Assembly: GCF_901000735.1 (NCBI RefSeq)
Contig: NC_081550.1
Location: forward strand, 9,876,716-9,940,715
DNA: 64,000 nt
Direction of reading: 5' to 3'
From: Corylus avellana
Lineage: Eukaryota > Streptophyta > Magnoliopsida > Fagales > Betulaceae
Shown here one piece after another: positions 12,346 through 22,904 of this stretch; position 1 is the stretch's first letter; every line of letters starts with the position of its first letter. The notes beneath the pieces are model-generated. The model had not been told where the DNA came from, ran no database searches, and saw only the letters and a program-made list of their open reading frames with translations. The position numbers and the translations under genes are program-made.

Positions 12346-12877
12346 TCATTTGGTCAACATCAGCCTTGATGCAAGTCCATTAGAAGAAAATAGATAAAAC
12401 ATCATTACTGCAACAACACACAAACAACATGCAAGTGCCACTTGGAACTTTAGTTGCAAGCCGTTATACTTATTCTTCTGCCTTACAAGTTTAAGTGCGA
12501 AATTAGCAGCATCAACTTCCATTTTCGACTTGATCTGAGCAATTTCAATCTTGCATTTCAAGACTTCCATTGCTCTTTCAGACTTCAAATCCTGCTGCCA
12601 CTCCATCAACATCGACATCACTCGATCACAACACACACAAATGTCTGGTTCGACCCATGTAAAGAAATTGCAACCATGATTTTTGTCATTCTGTATAATC
12701 ACACAATTACGGTCTAACCCATTACTAAAATAGCAAAAATTATATTTCTGTTCAAATAAAATTCATAAACAATAAACTTACCACATAATTTACACACACA
12801 TAAAACCTCTTGCCATTATTTTTAGTTGTGGAAGCCGTTTTGATCATTGTTTTGCTCCCACCGGTTAAATCACTCAT
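12346..12877 (-). CDS. GRF-type zinc-finger protein A (degenerate finger, C-terminal membrane segment)
   Basis: Plant MULEs of this kind often carry small genes with a GRF zinc finger, whose role in transposition is not known to me. I read two exons: 12877-12782 (ATG at 12877, donor GTAAGT) and 12690-12346 (acceptor TATACAG). They join in frame to give 146 residues. The finger core KRFYVCVNY plus CNFFTWVEP is clear. The first Cys pair (CxCG), present in GRF-B, is missing. A basic/acidic helix follows, then one hydrophobic segment near the C-terminus (FQVALACCLCVVAVMMFYLF). This frame is uninterrupted, unlike its neighbours. The ATG lies inside the left copy of the 392-bp inverted repeat. Whether it is expressed is unknown. 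Confidence 0.7.
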
Positions 12878-13254
12878 TCCGGCATCACTTTTCCGGCTAG
12901 GTTTCCGTCAAATCACAATATTTTGAATCGGAAAAATCTTGTTTCGACGAAGATATTTTCCGAAATTTCTTTGTGGGTTTTGTTGATTGACTGAAATGGA
13001 AGCCTTTAATAGTTGTTTTTTGAATTTTTTTGTTATGTTGGAAGCTTTTGGTCGAAACCCCATCCCCAAGCTTTCTTGTCAAACATCTGTCGGATTATTA
13101 TATACACCTTTGAGAGCTTGTATTGGAATATTGTGTATAATTTATTGCACTTTTGAGCCAACATTATTATTGATTGGCAGTGGGTGTGGTCCACCTTGGT
13201 TGTGGTCCTGGAATGAGACAATTGTTTTTTCGTGTGCACTGGCAAGTTGGTCAA
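12863..13254. repeat. Left arm of the 392-bp internal inverted repeat of the MULE
   Basis: This segment matches the reverse complement of 19282-19672 at roughly 93% by eye. Its outer edge contains the start codon and first codons of GRF-A reading outward. No 9-11 bp direct repeat flanks the two arms, so they are not a simple later MULE insertion. Confidence 0.9.
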
Positions 13255-13994
13255 TTATTGTTTTGTCGTGTTAGGCAGAAGGCATTCTATCAATTTTTTC
13301 TGTGGGGCTTAATTTCCTTCCGTTTAATGTACAACTCACCATACTCAATATACAACTCACCGTGCTCATTCTAGAAGGGTTTGAATGTTCTGAATTTTGA
13401 GAAGTCAAATTTGGTGTTTAATTTATCTGTTATTTTAATTTGAGTGGGGCTTTCCCTGTATAATACCGGTGTATAATAAACTGCATAATATGTAATATGT
13501 AATAATAAACTGCATAATGACTAGGCCATGTGAAGAGGAGAATCCAAGAGGTACATAAGCAAGGCCGAAACTCTCATGAGATACAATTAGTCAAATGTAT
13601 CCCTCTCAACACAAAATGAGATCCCCATAATCCAAAATAATTAATCTATTCCAAATGGACGACTTGGGTTGATGCTTGTGTAATGTCTATACGAAGATCC
13701 ATACAATGTTTTGATTATAAACACTCTTTTGGAAATGTAATTTTTGTGTAATAGTTCTATTAGACATATTTATGAGTGTATTGTATGCATTTGTTGATCT
13801 TTCTACATATAACAATGGGCGAAAAGTGCACTTTGCACCTATAACATGCATGTGCAAAAGTATATGTTTATTATTATTATTATGTTTTGTCCTTTTTTCT
13901 CAAATGAATGTTGTCAACTATGTCAACCTAACATCCAAAATCAGCTTAACTTGGGCATCTTGAGGCCAAAACATGCACGTATAATTCTTAGTCT

Positions 13995-14041
<47 letters not shown>

Positions 14042-14135
14042 TTTCATTTCATGCAATAGATAGATATTATTGTTTTTCGTGTTGTCTTGTATGGACAAAT
14101 ATTTTTTTCTTACACTCTTTTATATGTTTATAGAT
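13255..14135. other. Region upstream of transposase B with an (AT)n microsatellite
   Basis: There is no independent gene here. It probably holds the promoter and leader of transposase B. A pure AT dinucleotide run occupies about 13997-14038. Confidence 0.5.
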
Positions 14136-17100
14136 ATGGTTGTCAATATAATCATGCACCACGGTGGGACAATGACCTATGCCCCATTTAAATACGTTGG
14201 TGGCGACGTCCATGAAGTGAAAGCCTATGATGTTGACTATTTCAGTATGTGGGAAGTCAAAGAGTTGGTTCGTGACTTATGATACATGAGTGACGTTAGA
14301 TGTTGGTATAACGTCGGTTACAGTTCACATAATAAAGTGATATCTTTAAATAGTGATGCAGACGTTGTAGATTTTGTAAACATTGTGGCTGATTACAGAT
14401 CAACAGATGTTCATTTATATGTTGAACATATGGTGGACAATGTTATAATGGTAGATGAGCATTTATTTCTTGAAGCTGTTGAAAGACAACATGGAGAAGG
14501 TGGTGGCGGGGTGGGTGAGATACCTAGGGCTGCCCGTCATGATGGAGATGGAGAAGGTGGTGACGGGGTGGATGAAATACCTAGGGCTGAAGGTAGTATA
14601 CTTATTTCTTATTTGTTTATTTTTTTTCAAATAATATACCATGAGAGCACTTAGCTTTCCCTCCCCGAATGACTATCAACAAATTTGATTATTTCTTTTA
14701 GGGATGGAGGACATATCTAATGATGCACATGAAGATGGAGATGTACAAGGACAAGCTAGAGAAGGTGGAAATTCTCAATCAAGACATTTCAAAAGCCCAC
14801 GAGTTAAAACTAAGGCTGCCCGTTTTGTTACGCCATCCATGAAAGCAAGTGGGCAACCGACCACCACCCGATGAGGTACATACAAATTGACATTGAGTTG
14901 GACTCTTATTAGTTTTTTTTTTTTTTTAGAAATAATATTCACCAGCAACTAACTTTATGTTATCACAATTATTATATTGTGTTATAATATAATCAATCAT
15001 TTGTGAATTGTTGTGGTTGTTGATCCTTTTGTTTTTTGTTTTTTATTTGTAAAAATTACAGTTTACCCTCCTAAAGTTGACAGTGTTTTTCAATTCGAAC
15101 ATCAAAGTTTCAATTTTTGCAATCCCCCCCCCCCCCAAAGTTCCAAATTTTTGCAATTTGACCAATTGTATCAAAAACTTCCCATATTGTCCCTAATTTT
15201 TATTTTTTTATTTTTTATAAAAAATTAAGAAAAAAAATTCAGGCCCACCCCTTTGCCCATCTACCCATTTTTGCACCCCCAATTTTTTATTTTTTTTTTC
15301 ATAAAAAAAAAAAAAAAAAAAAAAATCAGGGGCAATATGGGAATTTTGGAATAATATTGGTCGAATTGAAAAAAATTGAAACTTTGTGGGGGTGGATTGC
15401 AAAAATTGAAACTTTGATGTTCGAATTGAAAAACGCTGTCAACTTTAGGGGGTAAACTATAATTTTTCCTTTTTCTTTTAATTTTTATATATATATATTT
15501 TTTCAGTACATAGAAGAAGAAGAACACGGGTTGCTCAACAAGTTTTGCAAGACAAGAAAGACAATCTTAATGTTGGTGCGGACACCGTGCCCAAAACTGG
15601 TACAAAAAAAAATGGACATGGTGGTAGGCCACGGAAGAAGAAAGTGGAAGAGAATATTGATCAAGTCATCAAGGAGCTGTTGACTGACTTCGAAGCAACT
15701 GATGGCAAGGATAAGGACCTTTTCTATAATGCTGCTGAGGTCAATAAAGAGAAGGATGTGACGTCCAAATGGTGAGAAAAAGTTGACATTAACATAGGTG
15801 ATAAAGAAGCCGATTTTGGGGATGAGGAATCTGATGATGAAAGTGATGGTCTTGCAAGTTTGCAAGATAGTGATGCTGGCGAGGTTGGAAAAAAAAGGAA
15901 GCGGTATAGATAGTTCAATCTGAAGCATGACTTAAAGATTCCAGTGACGTTTAAGCTTGGGGATCAATTTGCAGATTCACATTCCTTCAAGATGGCACTG
16001 AAGACGCATGCTATGCAGAATGAGTTTGATTACAACTACAAGCACAATGACATGAGTAGCGTCAGTGCAGTTTGTAAAGTAGAGCATTGCTCATGGAGGA
16101 TTCATGCCTCTACTGATGCTACTAGGACTTGTTTTCAAATTAAGACTTATTATTTTGTTCATATTTGTGGTAATCAGTACGAAAACTCCAGATGCGATGT
16201 TGAGTATCTTGTTCGTACTTATAAGAGGGACTTCAAGGATGATCCCACATGGACACCATATGCATTGAAACAGAGGGTGAAGAGAGACCTTAACGTAGAT
16301 GTTCCTATTGATCGTTGCTATAGAGCGAAGAGGGAGGCATTGCATCAACTTTTTGGTAGGCACTCTAAGCAATATCGCCTCACATGGAGATACGCATTAG
16401 CAATACTCAGCACCAACCCTGGTAGTAGTGCTTTTGTACATAGAGATGGAGCATTCTTTCAGAGGATGTATATTTGTTTTGATGCATGCAAGAAGGGGTT
16501 CAGACATGGTTGTCGGCTCATAATTTGTTTAGATGCTTGTCATCTGAAGGGGGGATATGGGGGGCAATTGTTGTGTGCCATAGGCAAGGATGACAATGAC
16601 GACATGTTCCCCATTGCAATTTCTGTGGCTGAGGCAGAGTCAAGAGATTCATGGCAGTGGCTTATTGCCATTTTATTGGAGGCCTTATGCGGGCTAGAAG
16701 GTGGACTTGGTTGGACTATAATGTCTGACAGACAGAAGGTATTTGGTGTAATATACTATTTATGTTCTTATTGTGTTATTTTATTTCTTTATATTATTAC
16801 ATATAATTTAACATAAATTTATATGTGTAGGGGCTTGGAACTGCAGTTGAGGTTGTGTTGCCACATGCTGAGCATCGCTTTTGTGTTCGGCACCTACATG
16901 CGAACCTCAAAGCGAAAGGCTACACAGGGAAAGCTATGAAGGATGAGTTGTGGGGGGCTGCACGTACAACCAATGCTTATGCATTTGACCATCACATGCA
17001 GAATATATTGTCAATGAAGAAAGGTGCACACGATTACCTTAGTGGTGTACCTAAGGTATCATGGTCTAGACATGCTTTCAGCTGCCAAACCAAAAGTGAT

Positions 17101-17558
17101 ATGTTATTAAACAACTTAGCTGAGAGCTTTAACGCGTGGATTAAGGAAACTAGGATTAAGCCTATACTGACTATGCTTGAAGAAATTCGTCTGCAAATAA
17201 TGGCACGCTTCCAGCAGAAAAGGAATAGAATCCGGTTGACACACTACATAGTATGCCCAAAGATCTAGAAAAAATTAGAGAGGTCAAAAAGTGATGCAAG
17301 GAATTGTATTAGTCGATGGCAGAATGAGTTGGAGTTTGAGATCGATCACATTTACGAGCCACGGCATTTAGTTCTGTTAGATCATCGCACATGCACATGT
17401 GGAAGATGGCAGGTGAGTGGGATCCCTTGCTCACATGCTTGTGCTGCAATTTACATGCATAAACAAAAACCAGAGGATTATTTGGATGATTATTACAAGA
17501 TGGACAAGTACATGCATGGATATGCAGCTCGAGTTTATGGCATGGAAGATCCACAGTA
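14136..17558 (+). pseudogene. MULE transposase B (PB1-like, MULE DDE, SWIM), interrupted by in-frame stops
   Basis: This is a second MuDR-type transposase, clearly different from A. I read exons 14136-14592, 14702-14875, 15507-16738 and 16831-17558, joined in one consistent frame. Domains: a PB1-like domain (YVGGDVHEVKAYDVD), an acidic region, the Mutator N-terminal domain near 15944, the MULE core with LDACHLKGGYGG and SDRQK, CVRHLHANL, LAESFNAWIKETR (DDE residues all present), then a SWIM finger CTCGRWQVSGIPCSHA. Five in-frame stops interrupt it: TGA 14280, TGA 14872, TGA 15773, TAG 15911 and TAG 17266. I saw no frameshift. It ends at TAG 17556-17558, without the zinc knuckle and tail seen in A. 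A MITE sits in intron 2. Confidence 0.88.
15051..15468. mobile_element. Fold-back MITE in intron 2 of transposase B
   Basis: The ends aaaaattacagtttaccc and (read inward) aaaaattatagtttaccc are inverted repeats of about 90 bp, including the phrase caaagtttcaatttttgcaa. The centre is a low-complexity A/T/C stretch. I cannot fix a target duplication. It inserted into the element after the transposase gene existed. Confidence 0.75.
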
Positions 17559-18339
17559 GCAGAATCATCACATCATGGTAGTACACGTAGGGCTACACGT
17601 GTATTAAGAAGCTGAGGAAGTGGTGCCACGCAATGATCACATTTTTCACTTACCAGATCTCTTCCTTTTGCCTTTTTCCCACATACCCATTTCATAATCA
17701 AGTTATATGTCGGTTTTTTTTGTTTCTAGTTTGTAATATAAAAAAACAATTGGGGGATTCATTTTGGGACTTTATGTGCTTGTTAACTTGAATGTTGTTC
17801 ATGAAGCATTAAACGTGCACTGTTAGTTATTGAATTACATTTTGGAATTTGGTCATGGCAATTACCAATTCCGGATTGTATTAGTGGATGGAAAAAATTA
17901 ATTCTGCTTGCAAATTCTACTGTAGGGTTCAATATTTCAAACTTAAAAGCAACATACAAATAATCATAAATTGCCGCATACGAATAAAACTAATGCATGG
18001 AAATAGTTGTTCCATAAAAGTAATCAGCCAACATTCAATGCATGAAAATAGTTGTTACATAGAAGCCATAACCATATATTGTTGTGGACAACATAGCTGA
18101 GTAAACAATATCCTTGACAACAACAAAATAGATAGTCTATTCCACTCATAATAATCTAATTGCCTCCTTCCCATGCCTCAATGGCCCATCAACCTTAGAC
18201 AAATCAACAGTACACAAATCACCAACAAAAAAACCAACATATATGTTTGGATCTTTAGTTTGCCCCTAAGTAATGACACTTCACCTTTCAGGGAATGAAC
18301 TTGTTTATACAGCCCAGGTAGGACATCCCTTCCGCGAGC
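17559..18339. other. Gap between transposase B and GRF-B; decayed GRF-B C-terminal part at the right
   Basis: Downstream of the TAG at 17556 no further transposase domain is readable. From about 18037 to 18339, the minus strand continues the GRF-B frame beyond its stop with family-like sequence (GRDVLPGLYKQ). This indicates that the protein was once longer. Confidence 0.5.
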
Positions 18340-18782
18340 TCAGGTTTCTTCATCATACCATTGGAAAAAACGACATTGGCCAACTTTCTGTAATTGCACA
18401 AAAAAAATCTGATAAGTACGAACAAGCACGAAGTAATAACTATTTCTTAAAACCAAATTATCCAAATTCAAATACCTTTTTACGGTCATACATAGCACAC
18501 CCATAGAATCGCCTCCCAAGATTTTTTATAGTAGTGGATGTTATAATTGGGCTTGTAAGTCCGCACCTACACTGCATAGGTTCCATATCCTCTTTGACCG
18601 ATGATATTATAGATGCCGACGACATTGACTGTTCATTTTACAGTGAAACCCACAATTATTAGAAGTAATCACAGTTCCCTAATGGGTTTCACTAAATAAA
18701 ATTCACAAACCTTTTTCATCTTCCCACCGTAGAATTCGCTTTCATTGTCTCCTTCCCCGAAATCTTTCTTCCTCCTGTTCAT
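18340..18782 (-). pseudogene. GRF-type zinc-finger protein B, truncated by an in-frame stop
   Basis: I read three exons, 18782-18711, 18628-18476 and 18387-18340, all with GT-AG junctions. The predicted peptide contains the complete GRF finger: CRCGLTSPI, then TIKNLGRRFYGC, then GQCRFFQWYDEE. The finger is encoded across an intron, as in GRF-A. Immediately after DEET comes TGA (18342-18340), and the same frame then continues with family-like sequence, so the protein is truncated by a nonsense change. GRF-B keeps the first Cys pair that GRF-A lacks. It stands in the same place and orientation relative to transposase B as GRF-A does to transposase A. Confidence 0.75.
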
Positions 18783-19281
18783 CTTATAATATGAACCTAA
18801 CAATATATAACTGACATGTGAGAGAATAATCAAGCTCATAAAAGAAAAATAAAATCAAGCTTGCCAAAAAGTTATTCTCACTTCAATTTGTAATCTAAAT
18901 AATACTGGAAAAAAAAAAAAAAGTACCATAAACCCTAAACAAAAGATAATCACATTGTTTAAAATGTGATTCCCCTGCAGAAATAGTACTGCTCAATTTG
19001 TAATCTAAACAATACTAAGTTGTTAGTGTAGTAGCTAGAGATGGTATATGAGCATAGGCGGCTCCCTACAAACATGCAAATATGCAGTGTAATCAAACAT
19101 GCAATAAGAAGAAATTAGTCGTAACATCCAACCATGTATATAATATTGCTCAATTGTAGAATGATGAAACTGGCGTATACTATGCACAAAGAATTCCTAT
19201 TTTCATGTCCTCGGCAATCCACCATTTGAGTAGAGAAGCAAAAAAATAAAATAAATAGTTATACAGATGAAAAAATCCCCC
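18783..19281. other. Gap upstream of GRF-B; no gene seen
   Basis: AT-rich sequence between the GRF-B start and the right arm of the internal inverted repeat. It would contain the GRF-B promoter. No other structure is recognised. Confidence 0.35.
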
Positions 19282-19672
19282 TTGACCAACTTGTCAGTGC
19301 ACACGAAAAACAATTGTCTCATTCCAGGACCACAACTAAGGTGGACCACACCTACTGCCAATCAACAATAATGTTCGCTCAAAAGTGTAATAAATTATAC
19401 ACAATATTCCAATACAAGCTCTCAAAGGTGTATGTAGTAATCCGACAGATGTTTGACAAAAAAGCTTGGGGATGGGGTTTCGACCAAAAGCTTCCAACAC
19501 AACAAAAAAATTCAAAAAACAACTATTAAAGGCTTCCATTTCAGTCAATCCACAAAACCCACAAAGAAATTCCGGAAAATACCTTCGTCGAAACCAGATT
19601 TTTCCGATTCAAAATATTGTGATTTGACGAAAACCTAGCCGGAAAAGTGACGCTGGAATGAGTGATTTAACC
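19282..19672. repeat. Right arm of the 392-bp internal inverted repeat of the MULE
   Basis: This is the reverse complement of 12863-13254 with scattered substitutions. An ATG at 19658 corresponds to the GRF-A start codon and opens outward to the right, but the frame there soon becomes simple Gly/Cys/Val-rich repeat and stops. Confidence 0.9.
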
Positions 19673-19790
19673 GATGGGTACTGTCACCGATGGCCTCTGT
19701 CGCCGGTGGGTTCTGTCGCCGGTGCTTCTGTCATCGGCGAGTTCTGCGGCGGTGGCGTCTGCGTCGGTGGGTTCTGCGTCAATGGGTTTG
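19673..19790. repeat. GC-rich short repeats beside the right arm
   Basis: Words such as gtcgccggtgggttctg and gcgtcggtgggttctg recur in this 120-bp block, which is markedly richer in GC than its surroundings. It interrupts what would be the GRF first exon in the inverted copy. Confidence 0.6.
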
Positions 19791-20138
19791 GCGTTTGAGG
19801 TGTATCTGGGTTTTTTTTTTTTTTGTGACCATATGCAAGTGATGGGTTTCAAAAAAGATGCCCTCAAGTTTAAGCCAAACTCACCATTTTGGATGATCCA
19901 AAAAGGTGAGTTTTATATCCTATGTGTCCAATGTAAACACGTAGGATACAAAAATTCGACTAAGGTGGACTTAAGTGAAACGGTTCGTTTAACTTAAATA
20001 ACGGCAGTTAACAAAAATTGACGGTAGGGAGTTTCTAGTAGTTTCGAGTGACCCAAGAACTAAATTTCCAAAAAAAAAAAAACCCAGAGAGTTTTTAATA
20101 AAAGCGCGTTGACCTAAGGATTTTATATATGATTTTCC

Positions 20139-20148
20139 TATATTAAAA
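20139..20148. repeat. Right 10-bp target-site duplication of the 15-kb MULE
   Basis: The bases tatattaaaa are identical to 5122-5131 and directly follow the element end. Confidence 0.8.
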
Positions 20149-20614
20149 TCCGCCTTATCTTTTTTCTTTTTCTAAAAAAAAAAATTAAGTGTAAACTTCA
20201 AAAAAATCCTCCTAAACTCACTTGCTTTGACACTTTTTCCCCAAAGTTTAAAAACTCTCAATTAAGGATATCAAACTTTCAATTACCCTATCCCATTAGG
20301 ATTTTTCCATTAAATTTTGCAAAAATTATCAAAATGCTCATTTGATATATATATAAAAAAAAAAATTGCATGCTCTCTTTTTTTTCTTTTCTTTTTTTTT
20401 TTTCCTTTTTTTGGTAAAAAAATAAATGCTTGAACCTTTTACAATTTTTTGTTTTATTTTTTTTTTCTTATAAAAAAAATGGATATTTTGAAAATTGACA
20501 AGATAATCCACAATTCATGTAGCTAGCGATTAGCCAAATGCGAGACCTTAATTTGACAGTTGAATTGGCGAGCAAATGGAATACTCAAGTTAGGCACTTG
20601 AGTAGCATTTACAC
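20149..20614. other. Gap: half of an AT-rich MITE and simple sequence
   Basis: From about 20190 the text (acttcaaaaaaatcctccta, then aaaaactctcaatt) resembles the left half of the MITE at 47887. The rest is T/A-rich simple sequence. No gene is seen. Confidence 0.4.
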
Positions 20615-22212
20615 TTAGTGCCAGTTTGGGAGTGTGATTTCAATAAGTGCAATTTTAAAAATTGCGTTTTCAAAATTGCTACTTTTTAAAATCGCACAGG
20701 CGTTTGGTAAAATATGTTAAAAAATACTTTTATTTTTATCAATCGAGTGTTTGGATAACATTAACATATAATTGCAGTTTTATGGCCAAATTACCAATAA
20801 AGACATTTATTTATAACAGTAAAATAACTAACATTGTCTATAAAGCCTCCATTTTTAACACATTTGCAAACAAAAGTATGACTTATAATTTAACATTAAC
20901 TTTGAGTTTTCTACTTAGGCATTATATTTTGCTATATTACTTATTTCTATATGCTTTTTTGTTTTGTTTTTGTGTTTTTTCTTTCTTTTTTTCTTTTTTT
21001 TTCTTGAGACATAATCCACAATGACATATAATAGAAAATAGAATAACAATTCATCAAATTAAACTAATAATGTTTATGAAATTTAACTGTTAAATAATTC
21101 ACCAATAATTTAAATTAGTACTTGATAAATCACACACAAAAAAAAAAAAAAGGTAAATGACGGATCACTATGCAGTGTGATCCGTCATTTATGTTTTTTT
21201 TAAAAATAATAATAATAATAAAAAAGGTCACTGTGCACTACACAGTGATCCCAAAAAAAGCCTATCCCCGAAAAAACCTTATTGTACACAGTGCGAAAAA
21301 AAGAAGAAGTTACTGTACACGTTGAGCACTGCACAGTGCACAGTGATCCGTTCCAAAAAACCTTACTGTACACTGTGCGAAAAAAAAAGAAGACGTTACT
21401 ATATACGTTGAGCACTACACAGTGCACAGTGATCCATCCCAAAAAACCTTACTGTACATTGTGCGAAAAGAAGAAGTTACTGTACACGTTGAGTACTGCA
21501 CAGTGATCCATCCAAAAAAAATTTACTGTACATTGTGCGAAAAAAGAAGAAGAAGTTACTGTACATGTTGAGCACTGCACAGTGATCCATCACTACGTGA
21601 TGGATTGCATATCAGTGCACAGTAATGTGATGTGCACTATAATCTAAATATAATTTTAAAAGAAAAAAAAAATCAAAACTTTTATTCATAGAAACCGTAG
21701 CAAACACCATAAACGCATATAAAAAAAGGCACAAAAACCACGAAACCACTGAAAACAACATCAAATACCATAAACATCAAACGGTAGAGAGTTTTACAAA
21801 AGCAAAAGAGTTCTATGGTGAAAAAGAAAATATTAAAAGGATGAAATACAATGACACGAGAAACAGCAAATGGGTGGTTAGAGGATGCAAGGGCGGAGAG
21901 AGGATGAAGAAAAAAAAGAGAAAAAAATGGTTTTAATATATTTTAGGTGGGTATAATGGAATTTTTTTCATTCATGCTCGAAAATAGGTAAATATTGTGC
22001 CAAATATTTTTTTAAGCGAAATCGTGATTTTGGTTTAAATTTACATTTTTTTTCAAATAAGTACCCTCTAGTCAGCTTATAAAAATCGTGAATTTTTCCA
22101 CAATTTTAAAATTTACATTTTTAAAATCGCAATTTCAAACACTCAAAAATTGCGATTTGGTTTAAAAACGCAGATTATTTTTTAAAAACAACGTACTCCC
22201 AAATAAACCCTA
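20615..22212. mobile_element. Degenerate TIR element of about 1.6 kb
   Basis: The left end reads tagtgccagtttgggagtg and the right end, read inward, tagggtttatttgggagta. The subterminal parts share words such as aaaattgcg/aaatcgcaat in inverted orientation. I find no convincing target duplication and no transposase. The superfamily is uncertain (hAT or Harbinger type). Confidence 0.55.
21150..21640. repeat. Hairpin plus tandem array rich in cactgtgcac-type words
   Basis: A hairpin (aaatgacggatcac ... gtgatccgtcattt) at about 21155-21195 is followed by four to five copies of an 80-105 bp unit. Each unit has ttactgtacacgttgagcac and cacagtgatcc. The unit is itself partly palindromic. The array is nested within the TIR element 20615-22212. 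Confidence 0.8.
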
Positions 22213-22593
22213 AGATATGTAAGTTTAGACATACGTTATTCTGAAGAAAAAAAAAAAAAAAAAAACTCCACCGTAACATGAATTTTATACTGCATGTGCA
22301 TGTTCGATTGACAATGGAGGTGCATGAATCGATCGATTCATGCTTCCCCAAAGTGTAAGCCCTATTGGTCATTGTTAATGACTTATTTATCCCCTTTGTG
22401 ACATTTGACAATGTTACAAAATTGAAATTTTAGTGTTGGCTACTTTAGTATGTTGCCTACAACCATATAATGCTGCAGTTATTGAAAAAGTGACTAGATT
22501 GAAACTTATTGGCATGAGGTTAAAATGAAGACTATAAGATAACTTATAATAATGTCCAAATAATTTGGGATTATGGATTTAGATTTGTTAACT

Positions 22594-22706
22594 TTTTTTT
22601 TTTTTTTTGTGACATGTTCACGTAAGAGGGAGATGAATGATTTAAACTAGTAACTTCCGCTTCATAAGGCGTGGTCCCCAGCCAATTGGGCTACTCCTTG
22701 AGGACA
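22594..22706 (-). mobile_element. tRNA-derived SINE with perfect 17-bp TSD
   Basis: On the minus strand the element has an A box (TAGCCCAATTGG), a degenerate B box near agtttaaatc and a terminal A run (T run on +). The repeat atttagatttgttaact flanks it at 22577-22593 and 22707-22723. This is the signature of LINE-mediated retroposition. At about 113 bp it is short for a SINE. It is non-coding. Confidence 0.85.
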
Positions 22707-22904
22707 ATTTAGATTTGTTAACTAGTTGCACTTAAGTGACCATTTTACAAATTATGATCATAGAAAATACGTACTTAAACTAAATTACCATAAACCACAC
22801 TTTATTATTTCTTTTAGCGAAAACTTCTTATGAAACACTAAAACTCTGCGTTTCATACTCTGCGTTACATATTAATATATTATAATATAAATTAAAGTGC
22901 ATTC

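Larger units (their letters stand above)
5132..20138. mobile_element. Composite 15-kb Mutator-like element (MULE) carrying two transposase and two GRF genes
   Basis: The left end begins ggaaatcatatataaaa. The right end, read inward, begins ggaaaatcatatataaaa. They are near-perfect short inverted repeats flanked by the perfect 10-bp repeat tatattaaaa. Beyond these bases the terminal similarity is weak. Inside are two MULE transposase pseudogenes (+ strand) and two GRF zinc-finger genes (- strand), in the order transposase A, GRF-A, transposase B, GRF-B. A 392-bp inverted repeat (12863-13254 and 19282-19672) brackets the second cassette. I infer that the unit moved as one piece, after an internal nesting or duplication had built the double cassette. 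Both transposases are now broken, so the copy is non-autonomous. Confidence 0.75.

Noticed and set aside
13174..13374. Trp-rich frames in the inverted-repeat arms
   Set aside because: The frames are repeated only because the DNA is an inverted repeat; no domain and no shared stop pattern in both arms.
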